Source of the DNA: Azospirillum cavernae | GTDB taxonomy: Bacteria > Pseudomonadota > Alphaproteobacteria > Azospirillales > Azospirillaceae | DNA: 64,000 nt | Reading direction: 5' to 3' | NCBI RefSeq assembly: GCF_003590795.1 | Contig: NZ_QYUL01000003.1 | Coordinates: 372,001 to 436,000 of the forward strand | Shown: in pieces, positions 8,545 to 15,812 of the stretch | Position numbering within the stretch: the first letter of the stretch is position 1 | Layout: every line of letters begins with the position of its first letter | Notes under the pieces: generated by a model | What the model was told of the DNA's origin: nothing | The model's input: only the letters and a program-made list of their open reading frames with translations | The model's database searches: none | Translations under genes and position numbers: made by a program

Positions 8545-9243
8545 TTGAGGATCGGGGCAGGTGCGGGCGCGCGGTTCAGCGGCCCGCCGGGGATGTTGAT
8601 CGGTCTGTCGGCGGTCGCCGGGCTGTTGGCCGCTTTTCTGATTTTGACCGGCGAGATGCTGGAGGGCGACACGCTGGTCTTTGACCGAACCGTGTTGCTG
8701 GCCCTGCGCAGCGCCGCCGATCCCAACCAACCCGCCGGACCCTGGTGGGTGGAGCGCATGGCCCGCGACCTGACCGCCTTGGGCAGCGTGACGGTTCTGT
8801 CTCTGGCCAGCCTTGCTGCGTTCGGGGGCTTCGCGCTGATGCGCCGTTGGGCGGCGGCGGCGTTGCTGCTGCTGTCGGCTGGTGGCGGGCTGGCGATGAG
8901 TTCGGCCTTGAAACATCTGATTGGCCGGGCGCGGCCCGATCTGGTGCCGCATGGCGACGTGGTGTTGACCGCCAGCTTCCCCAGCGGCCACGCCATGCTG
9001 TCGGCGGTGGTTGGGCTGACGCTGGGCGCGCTGGTGGCGCAAAGCGTCGGCGACAGGCGGCTGAAACTCTACATCATGGCCGTGGCGGTGCTGCTGAGCC
9101 TGATGATCGGGGCGAGTCGGGTTTATCTGGGGGTCCATTGGCCAACCGATGTTTTGGCGGGTTGGTCGGTGGGCGCGGCCTGGGCGGCGTTGTGCTGGAT
9201 GCTGGTCGAAGCGTTGCGGCGGCGGGGGGCGGCTTGCGGGTGA
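8545..9243 (+). CDS. PAP2-family membrane phosphatase
   Basis: 232 residues with about five to six membrane helices. The three phosphatase signatures are in order: KHLIGRARPD (KxxxxxxRP), SFPSGHAML (PSGH) and SRVYLGVHWPTDVLAG (SRxxxxxHxxxD). Enzymes of this type hydrolyse membrane lipid phosphates such as phosphatidic acid or undecaprenyl pyrophosphate on the outer face of the inner membrane. A strong GAGGAGGG at 8531-8538 sits 6 nt before a TTG at 8545, and this decides the start; the next ATG at 8593 has no such site. The gene probably shares a transcript with the preceding dehydrogenase. Confidence 0.85.
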   Translation: MRIGAGAGARFSGPPGMLIGLSAVAGLLAAFLILTGEMLEGDTLVFDRTVLLALRSAADPNQPAGPWWVERMARDLTALGSVTVLSLASLAAFGGFALMRRWAAAALLLLSAGGGLAMSSALKHLIGRARPDLVPHGDVVLTASFPSGHAMLSAVVGLTLGALVAQSVGDRRLKLYIMAVAVLLSLMIGASRVYLGVHWPTDVLAGWSVGAAWAALCWMLVEALRRRGAACG

Positions 9244-9340
9244 CATGTCGGTTATGCGGCGGCGTGGCGCAGAGTTCGGTTGAACCAACGGCGGCGCGTG
9301 CCGATAGTGGCGACCTTTCCGCAACCGACGCAGCCCGTTG

Positions 9341-9862
9341 ATGGCCGACCGATCCCTGGACCGCGACACTTTGGACGCCATCGGCGTGTTGGCCCGTGCG
9401 GTCGATCACGAGCGGATTCCCGGCGTGCCGGAATTCCGCCTGTTGTCGAACGCGTTGCGCCGCGCCATTGATTTCCAGGCGGAAGAGGAGTTGGGCGAAG
9501 CCGCCCGGCTGTTCCAGACGATGGATTCGGACAGCCGCGCCCGCATCGTGGAGCGCGCGGCGGTCGAAGCGCGGGCCAGCCGGGCCAACGCGGTGACGGT
9601 GGAGAGTCCGCCGCTGCCGGTCGCGGCGACCGGACGCCCGATTCTCAGCGCGCCGCGTTCGGCGGGATCCAGCTTCCTGTCGGCCTTGAACGGTCTGCGT
9701 CCCGGCAGGGCGAAGGACAGCAGCCGCAGCGCCGCCAAGGATCGGCTGCGGGCGGCGGTGGAGACGCAACGGGCGCTGCCGGAGTCTGGTTTTGACGCCA
9801 GACACGACCCCGGCTGTGATACGGATTTGCGACCGGGCGACCCGTTGCCGCGTTCGGGCTGA
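9341..9862 (+). CDS. Hypothetical protein
   Basis: About 173 residues, no recognised domain. The N-terminal ~90 residues are charged and probably helical (LLSNALRRAIDFQAEEELGEAARLFQTMD). The remainder is Pro/Ala/Arg-rich and looks disordered. There is no signal peptide or membrane segment. Codon use (GC-rich third positions) is like the neighbours, which supports a real gene. An in-frame TTG lies directly before the ATG at 9341, and the ribosome-binding site is weak. It lies between the PAP2 gene and another small hypothetical gene on the same strand. The helical part suggests a regulatory or scaffold protein, but function is unknown. Confidence 0.55.
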   Translation: MADRSLDRDTLDAIGVLARAVDHERIPGVPEFRLLSNALRRAIDFQAEEELGEAARLFQTMDSDSRARIVERAAVEARASRANAVTVESPPLPVAATGRPILSAPRSAGSSFLSALNGLRPGRAKDSSRSAAKDRLRAAVETQRALPESGFDARHDPGCDTDLRPGDPLPRSG

Positions 9863-9917
9863 ACGCTGGAATCAATCGCCGCGTTTGTTTTGTTGGGAGC
9901 CGTTTTTGGGAGACATC

Positions 9918-10325
9918 ATGACCACTGCCGCCAGTTTCGCCGTCGGCGCCCGCGTCACCATCCACAACAGCCAGTCCGGGCCGCAAAGCATTGCGGTGGT
10001 GGAGCGTTTCACCCAAGACAAGCGCTGCATGGTGCTGTCCGACGGCACGGAATGGCGGGCCGACGGGCGGCGGCAATGGGGGTTTCGCGGCAGCTATTAC
10101 AAGGGGCCGGTGGTCCTGCCCTTCGAGCCGGGTGACGACGCCTATGTCGGCAAGCGCCGTTCCATCGGCGCGCTGCGCAAATTCACCGATGGCCTGACCA
10201 TGGAGTCGGCGATCTCCGCCGAGGCGCTGCGCCGCATTCTCGACGTGGTGGAACAGGAAATGGCGGCCTTGCCGAAGCCGACCACCGTTGAGTCGCACGG
10301 CAACACGGATCAGGCCGAGGACTGA
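9918..10325 (+). CDS. Conserved-looking small hypothetical protein
   Basis: 135 residues, soluble, no signal peptide. The first ~60 residues look like a small beta-barrel (VGARVTIHNSQSGPQSIAVVERF...KRCMVLSDGTEWRADGRRQWG). The C-terminal part is helical (ALRRILDVVEQEMAALP). I do not recognise a family. The ATG at 9918 is preceded by GGGAGA at a suitable distance; an open frame further upstream has no support. Its stop lies next to the convergent FlaG-like gene, leaving a single base between them. Confidence 0.6.
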   Translation: MTTAASFAVGARVTIHNSQSGPQSIAVVERFTQDKRCMVLSDGTEWRADGRRQWGFRGSYYKGPVVLPFEPGDDAYVGKRRSIGALRKFTDGLTMESAISAEALRRILDVVEQEMAALPKPTTVESHGNTDQAED

Positions 10326-10326
10326 C

Positions 10327-10938
10327 TCACACCGTCACCGACACCAGACCGCCCGAATAGGAGTTGCCGCCACCGCCGCCGCTGATCGCGACCGGGGTGG
10401 TGGAGGCGCCGACTCCGCCGCCGCTGGATGGGCTGGAACTGGTCGCGGCGAAGGACGAGGCGGCGCTGGACGTGGCGGTGGATGTGGCCCCGAACGAGGC
10501 GAAAGACACGCCCAACGACGCGGAGGACTCGGCTCCGCCGCTGGTGGCGCCGGTGGTGGAGGTCGTTCCGGCAGCCGCCGCCGATTTGGCGGATGTGGCG
10601 CTGGAGTTCGTCGATCCTTGCCCACCGCTCTGTTCGGACGATGCGCCCAAGCGGCTGGCCGTGCGGCGATACTCTTCGACCACGCGGCGCGAGGGGATTT
10701 GGTCCTGCGTGGCCCCGGTCTCGACGTCGCGGAACAGCAGAACGGCGACTCGGGCGCCTTGATCGTAGTTGATGTAGGGGCTGATGTAGCCACCGGCCAC
10801 AGCCGACGACGATTTCTTATCGCCGGAGGCGTCGCCTGCGGACGAGTCGAGCGACGCGGTGGCGTTGACGCCAGCCTCGGCAATCGAGGAGGCCGTCGGG
10901 CGATTCACCGCTGCGTTGGAAACAGAACGGATTTCCAT
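10327..10938 (-). CDS. FlaG-like protein with Ser/Ala/Thr/Gly-rich tail
   Basis: 203 residues. The only structured part is at about 50-92: YISPYINYDQGARVAVLLF followed by RDVETGATQDQIPSRRVVEEYRR. This matches the core of FlaG-type flagellar proteins (hydrophobic strand, D-x-ETG, QIPSE/R). The remaining ~110 residues are low-complexity Ser/Ala/Thr/Gly, like a disordered or surface linker. GGGAGG before the ATG supports the start. The next gene upstream on the same strand (11023-11250) codes for another short, Gln/Ser/Thr-rich protein, so the two may form a pair. FlaG relationship is inferred from the short core only. Confidence 0.6.
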   Translation of the reverse strand: MEIRSVSNAAVNRPTASSIAEAGVNATASLDSSAGDASGDKKSSSAVAGGYISPYINYDQGARVAVLLFRDVETGATQDQIPSRRVVEEYRRTASRLGASSEQSGGQGSTNSSATSAKSAAAAGTTSTTGATSGGAESSASLGVSFASFGATSTATSSAASSFAATSSSPSSGGGVGASTTPVAISGGGGGNSYSGGLVSVTV

Positions 10939-11022
10939 CGGTGCCTCCCCGCCTTGCCGTCTCGCTGGTGGACTGAACTCTCACGCGGGCGAACCGGCCC
11001 GCGCGGTGTTCGGTCAACGCGA

Positions 11023-11250
11023 TCAGACGGAAATGTTCAGATTTTGCCCGCGAGTCGGCGTGGTGTTGCCGTTCGACGTGCTTTGCGAGCTGGCCTGCGC
11101 GGCTTGATCGCGGCGAGTCCGCTCGGTCTGGTCTTCTTGCGCGGTTTCCGCCGGAGCGGTGGACCGCTGCGCGGCGGTCGGCCCGCTGCTGAGCGGCGTG
11201 GTGTAGGGCTGCTGATAGCCGCCATATCCACCGATGCTGCTGACGCCCAT
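11023..11250 (-). CDS. Small low-complexity hypothetical protein
   Basis: 75 residues, rich in Gln, Thr, Ser and Gly, predicted disordered, starting MGVSSIGGYGGYQQPY. A perfect GGAGGAG lies 7-8 nt before the ATG and is the main reason to accept this short gene. There is no signal peptide, domain or membrane segment. It is 84 bp upstream of the FlaG-like gene on the same strand and could be co-transcribed with it. Gly/Tyr/Gln-rich N-termini of this kind occur in small flagellum-associated or surface proteins, but that is only a guess. Confidence 0.55.
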   Translation of the reverse strand: MGVSSIGGYGGYQQPYTTPLSSGPTAAQRSTAPAETAQEDQTERTRRDQAAQASSQSTSNGNTTPTRGQNLNISV

Positions 11251-11399
11251 GATTGGCTCCTCCGGTCGCTTGAGCGCGACCTCGATTTCCTTAGATAGGC
11301 AAATTTTGCCTCAAGGGGAGGGGAATAGCCACTGAAATCGACTCTCAGAGCGCCGGTGAGATCTTTTGTCAATGAACAAATCGTACAAGTTGCGGGAAA

Positions 11400-12365
11400 T
11401 TACATGTCTTTTGCCGTGGATATTTCAGGACTGTTAACAATTGGGTCGCCGCCACGCCACAAAGCCGCTTCGACCGCCAGCGTCCAGAAGCTTTCCACCG
11501 CCTTGCTTTGCCGGGCGCGCGGGCGGATCAGGCGGATTTGCAGCGGCACGCTCCACGTCGAATCGTCCGCCGGAACCAGACTGGCCCGGTTCAGATCGTC
11601 GGCGATCACGCTCTCCGGCAACCAGGCGACGCCGCGCCCGTCACGCGCCAGACTGCGCAACACCGGGGTGGTCGGCGCCGTGAACACGGTGTCGAGCCAC
11701 ACGGCTGCTGTGAAGGCGTTGCGGGACGCCTCCAGAATGCGGCCAAGCCCCGACTCGCGGCTGTAAGACAGGCTGGGCACGGGCGCCTCGGCGCGGCCCG
11801 GCAAGGGGAAGCGCGGGCGACCCTCGCCGTCCGGGGCGCAGACCGGCGCCAAACGGTCGGTTCCGACCAGAACGGATTGCACCGCGTCGTTGGTCAACCG
11901 GGGGCGGGGGGCGTTGGGGTGGGCGTGGCACAGCAGGAAATGCGCCCGACCGCCCAGCATCGCCTGTTCCCCGGCCTCCATCCCGTCCGACGACAGGGTG
12001 ACGGGGCCAAGCCGCCCCTTTTGCTCCAGCGCCCGCAGCCAGGGCGGAAAAAAGGTCAGCGCCAGAGACGGGGTGGTGGCGAAGCGCAGGGTGGCGGCGT
12101 CGGCCTGGGCGGCGGCGCGGGTTTCCTCGCGGCCTTGCAGCAGGCGGCGCAGCGCTTCCTCGGCCACCGGACGGAAGCGGCGTCCGGCGTCGGTCAGCAT
12201 GGCGGGCGACCCGTCGCGGTCGAACAGCGGCGCGCCGACCCAATCCTCCAGCGCGCGCAGGCGGCGGGTCAGCACGGCGGGGGTGACGTCGCGGGCTTCC
12301 GCCGCGCGGGGCAGGCTGCCGCTGTCGATCACCGCCAAAAAATCATCAAGCCACGCGAGATCCAT
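11400..12365 (-). CDS. LysR-family transcriptional regulator
   Basis: 321 residues. A winged helix-turn-helix occupies ~1-60 (WLDDFLAVIDSGSLPRAAEARDVTPAVLTRRLRALEDW), followed by the LysR effector-binding domain (SYSRESGLGRILEAS...VARDGRGVAWLPESVI). LysR proteins bind a small co-inducer and usually control a nearby gene as well as themselves. Here the divergent neighbour is a 58-residue secreted peptide gene at 12538, then the LysE exporter further on. The open frame extends to 12497, but the ATG at 12365 begins exactly where LysR proteins begin. It is not ArgP-like in its HTH, so a link to LysE is unproven. Confidence 0.9.
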   Translation of the reverse strand: MDLAWLDDFLAVIDSGSLPRAAEARDVTPAVLTRRLRALEDWVGAPLFDRDGSPAMLTDAGRRFRPVAEEALRRLLQGREETRAAAQADAATLRFATTPSLALTFFPPWLRALEQKGRLGPVTLSSDGMEAGEQAMLGGRAHFLLCHAHPNAPRPRLTNDAVQSVLVGTDRLAPVCAPDGEGRPRFPLPGRAEAPVPSLSYSRESGLGRILEASRNAFTAAVWLDTVFTAPTTPVLRSLARDGRGVAWLPESVIADDLNRASLVPADDSTWSVPLQIRLIRPRARQSKAVESFWTLAVEAALWRGGDPIVNSPEISTAKDM

Positions 12366-12537
12366 CACCACGCCAAAATTGCCGCAACGCGGCGGAGACT
12401 CTGGCGCCGATGGGGTGGCCCCGTCCATCCCCGCATGCGGGGGCCGCGTCTGGCTCATGCGATTTGGATGGATTGACCAACCGCGCAACTGTGTCATTCT
12501 GTTCAGCGACGAAACTTTGCGGAAGGGAGGTGATCCG

Positions 12538-12714
12538 ATGTCTCATGGAGCACGTTCGGTCGTGGCCACGCTGTTTGGCGTCGCGACTCTGCTGACGGTG
12601 GGGATCGCCCAAGCGGATTGTTCGACAACCCACAGCGCCAGCGCCGCCCCACCCCCCGCGTCCGACACGGTCGGTTCCGTCGGAACGCCGGCGCCGAGCG
12701 GCACGCAAGGCTGA
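12538..12714 (+). CDS. Small secreted peptide, 58 residues
   Basis: A short gene with an unusually strong ribosome-binding site (GGGAGGTG, spacing 5). Residues 1-27 are a clear Sec signal peptide: basic n-region (HGAR), hydrophobic core ATLFGVATLLTVGIA and an AQA-D cleavage site. The mature ~31 residues are Ser/Ala/Pro/Thr-rich with one Cys directly after the cleavage region. There is no recognised family. A strong intrinsic terminator follows at 12756-12790, so it forms its own transcription unit, divergent from the LysR gene. The RBS, signal peptide and terminator together make it a likely real gene, but its role is unknown. Confidence 0.7.
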   Translation: MSHGARSVVATLFGVATLLTVGIAQADCSTTHSASAAPPPASDTVGSVGTPAPSGTQG

Positions 12715-12755
12715 CGACCAACGACCACCATGCCCAGCCTCTATGATGCTGCAAG

Positions 12756-12790
12756 AACGGGCCGCCACAATGTTGGCGGCCCGTTTCTTA
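12756..12790 (+). terminator. Intrinsic terminator after the small secreted peptide gene
   Basis: Perfect 12-bp stem AACGGGCCGCCA / TGGCGGCCCGTT with a 6-nt loop, followed by TCTTA. It ends the transcription unit of the 58-residue peptide gene. Confidence 0.8.
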
Positions 12791-13031
12791 TGAACGGATA
12801 AAACCGCCGCCGCGTTGCTGTCTGAGCGCCCCGCGTTGACGCCCCGTCCGGCGGCGGGTACAAGCGAAGGGTCGTGTCAGGAGAGTTCGCGTTCTTATGG
12901 ATCTCATCGTCGCCGCTCATCTGGAAAAGCGCAGCCGCCGTCGAGCCTGACGGTTTCGCTTACGCTGTCCGCTTGTTCCCGAGATTGGTCGCCGCAACCT
13001 GTGCGGTCGGCTTGCGATGAGGTTTGCGTCC
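12791..13031. other. Intergenic region before the LysE gene
   Basis: About 240 bp without a convincing gene. It begins after the terminator of the small peptide gene and must hold the lysE-type promoter. I see no clear repeat, palindrome or RNA element. Confidence 0.4.
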
Positions 13032-13658
13032 ATGAATTCCTTGTTTTGGGTGGCGCTCCAGGGTTTTTCCCTGGGCGGTGGGTTGATTGTCGCCATTGGC
13101 GCGCAAAACGCTTTTGTTCTGCGGCAAGGGCTGGTGAAGCGCCATGTTCTGCCGCTGGTGTTGTTCTGCGCCTTGAGCGACGCGCTGTTGATCGCCGCCG
13201 GATCGGCGGGATTCGGAACGCTGGTGTCGTCCAGCCCGGTGCTGTTGCAGGGCGCGGCCTATGGCGGCGCGGCGTTTCTGGGTTTTTACGGGTTCCGCGC
13301 CTTCCGCAGCGCCTTCACCGCGCAGAGCTTGAGCGCGGAGGGGGCCGCCAATCTGCCCTTGGGCCGGGCGCTGGCGACTGCGGCCGCCTTCACCTACCTC
13401 AACCCGCATGTTTATCTGGACACCGTGGTCCTGCTGGGCGGCATCGCCGGGCGCTACGCGGTGGATGAGCGGGTGTGGTTCGCCGGGGGGGCCATGACGG
13501 CGTCCCTGGTCTGGTTCGCCGCGCTTGGCTATGGGGCGCGGCTGTTGGCGCCGCTGTTCGCCAAGCCGCTGGCGTGGCGGGTGCTCGACACGCTGATTGG
13601 CGTGGTGATGTCGGCGCTGGCGCTCAGTTTGCTGGTCTCCGGGGTGACGGGCGGTTGA
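13032..13658 (+). CDS. LysE/ArgO-family amino acid exporter
   Basis: 208 residues, six hydrophobic segments, with the LysE/ArgO opening pattern GGGLIVAIGAQNAFVLRQGL and the N-P pair in YLNPHVYLD. The family exports basic amino acids (lysine, arginine) or analogues across the inner membrane. An in-frame ATG at 13017 also exists. I prefer 13032 because GATGAGG lies ~9 nt upstream and family members begin close to this point. The stop overlaps the ATG of the next small gene (TGATG), so the two are translationally coupled. Confidence 0.85.
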   Translation: MNSLFWVALQGFSLGGGLIVAIGAQNAFVLRQGLVKRHVLPLVLFCALSDALLIAAGSAGFGTLVSSSPVLLQGAAYGGAAFLGFYGFRAFRSAFTAQSLSAEGAANLPLGRALATAAAFTYLNPHVYLDTVVLLGGIAGRYAVDERVWFAGGAMTASLVWFAALGYGARLLAPLFAKPLAWRVLDTLIGVVMSALALSLLVSGVTGG

Positions 13659-13951
13659 TGGCCGACGGCGCGGAAACCCTGTGGCGTCCGACCATCGACG
13701 CGTTGGTCTTTCAGCCGCCGGGCCATCAGGGTTTTTGCGCCGTGCACCGTCTGGCGTTCCGGGCGCTGTTGGGCCGGACGCCGTTGGGGCGTCCCGGCAC
13801 GCCGGAAGAGTGTCTGGACTTCTTCGCCGCCCATCGACCCGCCTTTGAGCGGGCGGCGGCGGCGAAGATCCAGCGGCGCGGGCTGGACGTCGCGGCCAGT
13901 CTGCATTTGACCAGCCGCGACGTGGCCCGCGCGTTGGCGGAGGTGTCTTAG
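13658..13951 (+). CDS. Small hypothetical protein coupled to the LysE exporter
   Basis: 97 residues, soluble. The start ATG overlaps the exporter's stop (TGATG), implying translational coupling. The C-terminal half, CLDFFAAHRPAFERAAAAKI...LTSRDVARAL, is loosely similar in layout to DUF1488-type small proteins (a helix with a (F)xxxR..IE motif and an LT-x-D ending), but I would not assign that family firmly. Its 3' end overlaps the convergent dctM gene by 4 bp. Confidence 0.65.
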   Translation: MADGAETLWRPTIDALVFQPPGHQGFCAVHRLAFRALLGRTPLGRPGTPEECLDFFAAHRPAFERAAAAKIQRRGLDVAASLHLTSRDVARALAEVS

Positions 13952-15231
13952 AAGCCCATCCGCCGGGGCAGCCACAGCGCCAGTTCCGGCCAGACCACCA
14001 CGGCGATCGTCACCATCAGCATGGTGATGAGCGGCCAGATCACCCAACGGACGGTGCTTTCCATCGTGCAGCCGGTCATCCGGCAGGCGACCATCAGATT
14101 GACCGCCATCGGCGGGGTGAATTGCCCCACCGCGATCATCAGAGTCAGGATCACGCCGAACCAGGTCAGATCCCAATGATAAGCGGTGGCGATGGGGATG
14201 AGCAGCGGCAGCAGGATGATGAAGATCGAGATGCCGTCCAGGAAGGTGCCGACGATGACCAGCATCAGGATCAGCAGAGCCATCACGCCGTTCTCGCCGA
14301 TGCCCAGATTCAGGATCCCCTCGGTGATCGGGTCAATCACCGACAGGGTGCTGAGCGCCCAGCCGAAGACGCTGGCCAAGGCGATGACCGTCAGGATGAT
14401 GGCGGAGATCTCCGCCGCGTCGACCAGCATGGTGTAAAGGTCGCGCAGCTTGATCGTCCGGTAGATCACCATGCCCAGCAGCAGGCCGTAGGCCACGGCG
14501 ATCACCGCCGCCTCGGTCGGGGTGAAGATGCCAAAACGCAGGCCGCCCAGGATCAGAACCTTGGCGAACAGGCCGAGCGCGGCGTCCCACAAGCTGCTCC
14601 AGAAGGGCGGGCGCGGCTCGTGCGACAGTTCCGCGCCCAGATTGTGCTTGCGGGCCAACCACAGGGTGGGAACGATCAGGGCCAGACCGGCCAAGGTGCC
14701 GGGGATGATGCCCGCCGCGAACATCGAGGTCGTCGGCGCGGCAGGCACGAGAACGCTGTAGATGATGAGCGCCACCGACGGCGGAATCAGGATGTCGGTG
14801 GCCGACGCGGCGGCGATGGTGCTGGCGATGAAGGGGCGCGGGTATCCGGCGCGGATCATGCTGGGCGCCATCACGCCGCAGACCGCCGCCGCGATGGCGG
14901 GACCAGAGCCGGAAATGCCGCCCATCATCATGGTGACGACCACGGCGATGACCGCCAGCGATCCCCGCCCGTTGCCGATGATCGAGGTGGCGAAGCGCAC
15001 CAGCTTTTGCGCCACGCCGGATCGGTCGAAGATGGTTCCCGCCAGCACGAACATCGGGATGGTCAGCAGCGGGTATTTGGCGATGCCGGTGTAAACGCTG
15101 GTCGGCACCGAAATGACGCCAAGATGCGCGGTGGCGATGGTCGCCGTTCCCGCCAAGCCCAGGGCGGCGGCGATGGGAACGCCCAGCAGCAGCATGACCA
15201 GGAAAGAGCCGAAGAGCAGTGCGGTTATCAC
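13948..15231 (-). CDS. dctM: TRAP transporter large permease (DctM)
   Basis: 427 residues and about 12 membrane segments throughout, with the DctM signature regions (LLGVPIAAALGLAGT, GGISGSGPAIAAAVCGVMAPSMIRAGYPRPFIAS and MAVGQFTPPMAVNLMVACRMTG). It is the ion-driven translocating subunit of a tripartite TRAP uptake system for carboxylates or related solutes. It overlaps the upstream dctQ by 4 bp, the usual arrangement. No dctP binding-protein gene is present in the window, so the substrate is open. The sensor kinase gene upstream on the same strand may regulate the system. Confidence 0.93.
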   Translation of the reverse strand: MITALLFGSFLVMLLLGVPIAAALGLAGTATIATAHLGVISVPTSVYTGIAKYPLLTIPMFVLAGTIFDRSGVAQKLVRFATSIIGNGRGSLAVIAVVVTMMMGGISGSGPAIAAAVCGVMAPSMIRAGYPRPFIASTIAAASATDILIPPSVALIIYSVLVPAAPTTSMFAAGIIPGTLAGLALIVPTLWLARKHNLGAELSHEPRPPFWSSLWDAALGLFAKVLILGGLRFGIFTPTEAAVIAVAYGLLLGMVIYRTIKLRDLYTMLVDAAEISAIILTVIALASVFGWALSTLSVIDPITEGILNLGIGENGVMALLILMLVIVGTFLDGISIFIILLPLLIPIATAYHWDLTWFGVILTLMIAVGQFTPPMAVNLMVACRMTGCTMESTVRWVIWPLITMLMVTIAVVVWPELALWLPRRMGF

Positions 15232-15749
15232 GCCTCGCCCTCCAGCTTTTCAACGCCCCGGCGGATGCGGATGATCCGCCCGACGGCGCGGGCCAGCACG
15301 GCGACCGACAGAACCGGCAGACAGAGCGTGTAGATCCATTGCGGCAGGCCCAGTGCGGGGGACGTCACCTCGAATCGATAATCGTCCCAGGTGCTCCAGG
15401 CGCCATAGATCACCAACAGGCCGTACATCGCGACCATGCACAGCATGGCGAAGATTTCCGCCCGCCGCCGGTTGGTTGGCGACAGCTTGTCCGTCACGAA
15501 GGTGATGCGGATGTGACGGTCCTTCACCACAGCCGCCGACGCGCCGAGGAAGGTCAACACGACCATCAGGGCGATGGAGTATTCTTCGGTGAAGGCGAAA
15601 GAAACGTCGGTCAGATAGCGCATGACGACGTTGGCGAAGGTGATGAGCGCCACAAGCGCCATGGTCGCGGCGACCAGCGTCTCTTCGATGGTCAGAGGGA
15701 CGCGCGGTTTTGGCGTCGGCCTTACGACGGTGGGGTCATGATCGCTCAT
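15228..15749 (-). CDS. dctQ: TRAP transporter small permease (DctQ)
   Basis: 173 residues with four membrane helices (ETLVAATMALVALITFANVVMRYL, EEYSIALMVVLTFLGAS, IFAMLCMVAMYGLLVIYG, LCLPVLSVAVLARAVGRI), typical of the DctQ subunit. The motif RYLTDVSFAFTEE matches the DctQ consensus R-x-x-x-...-W/F-x-E-E. It is the non-translocating partner that binds DctM. The stop overlaps the dctM start by 4 bp. It starts 63 bp downstream of the 7TM sensor-kinase gene on the same strand, so one operon is likely. Confidence 0.9.
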   Translation of the reverse strand: MSDHDPTVVRPTPKPRVPLTIEETLVAATMALVALITFANVVMRYLTDVSFAFTEEYSIALMVVLTFLGASAAVVKDRHIRITFVTDKLSPTNRRRAEIFAMLCMVAMYGLLVIYGAWSTWDDYRFEVTSPALGLPQWIYTLCLPVLSVAVLARAVGRIIRIRRGVEKLEGEA

Positions 15750-15812
15750 CGTGCGAATATCCTGGTGGTGAGGGCGGGATTATTCCCAGCGCCACCGCTT
15801 TTTGGCAAGAAA

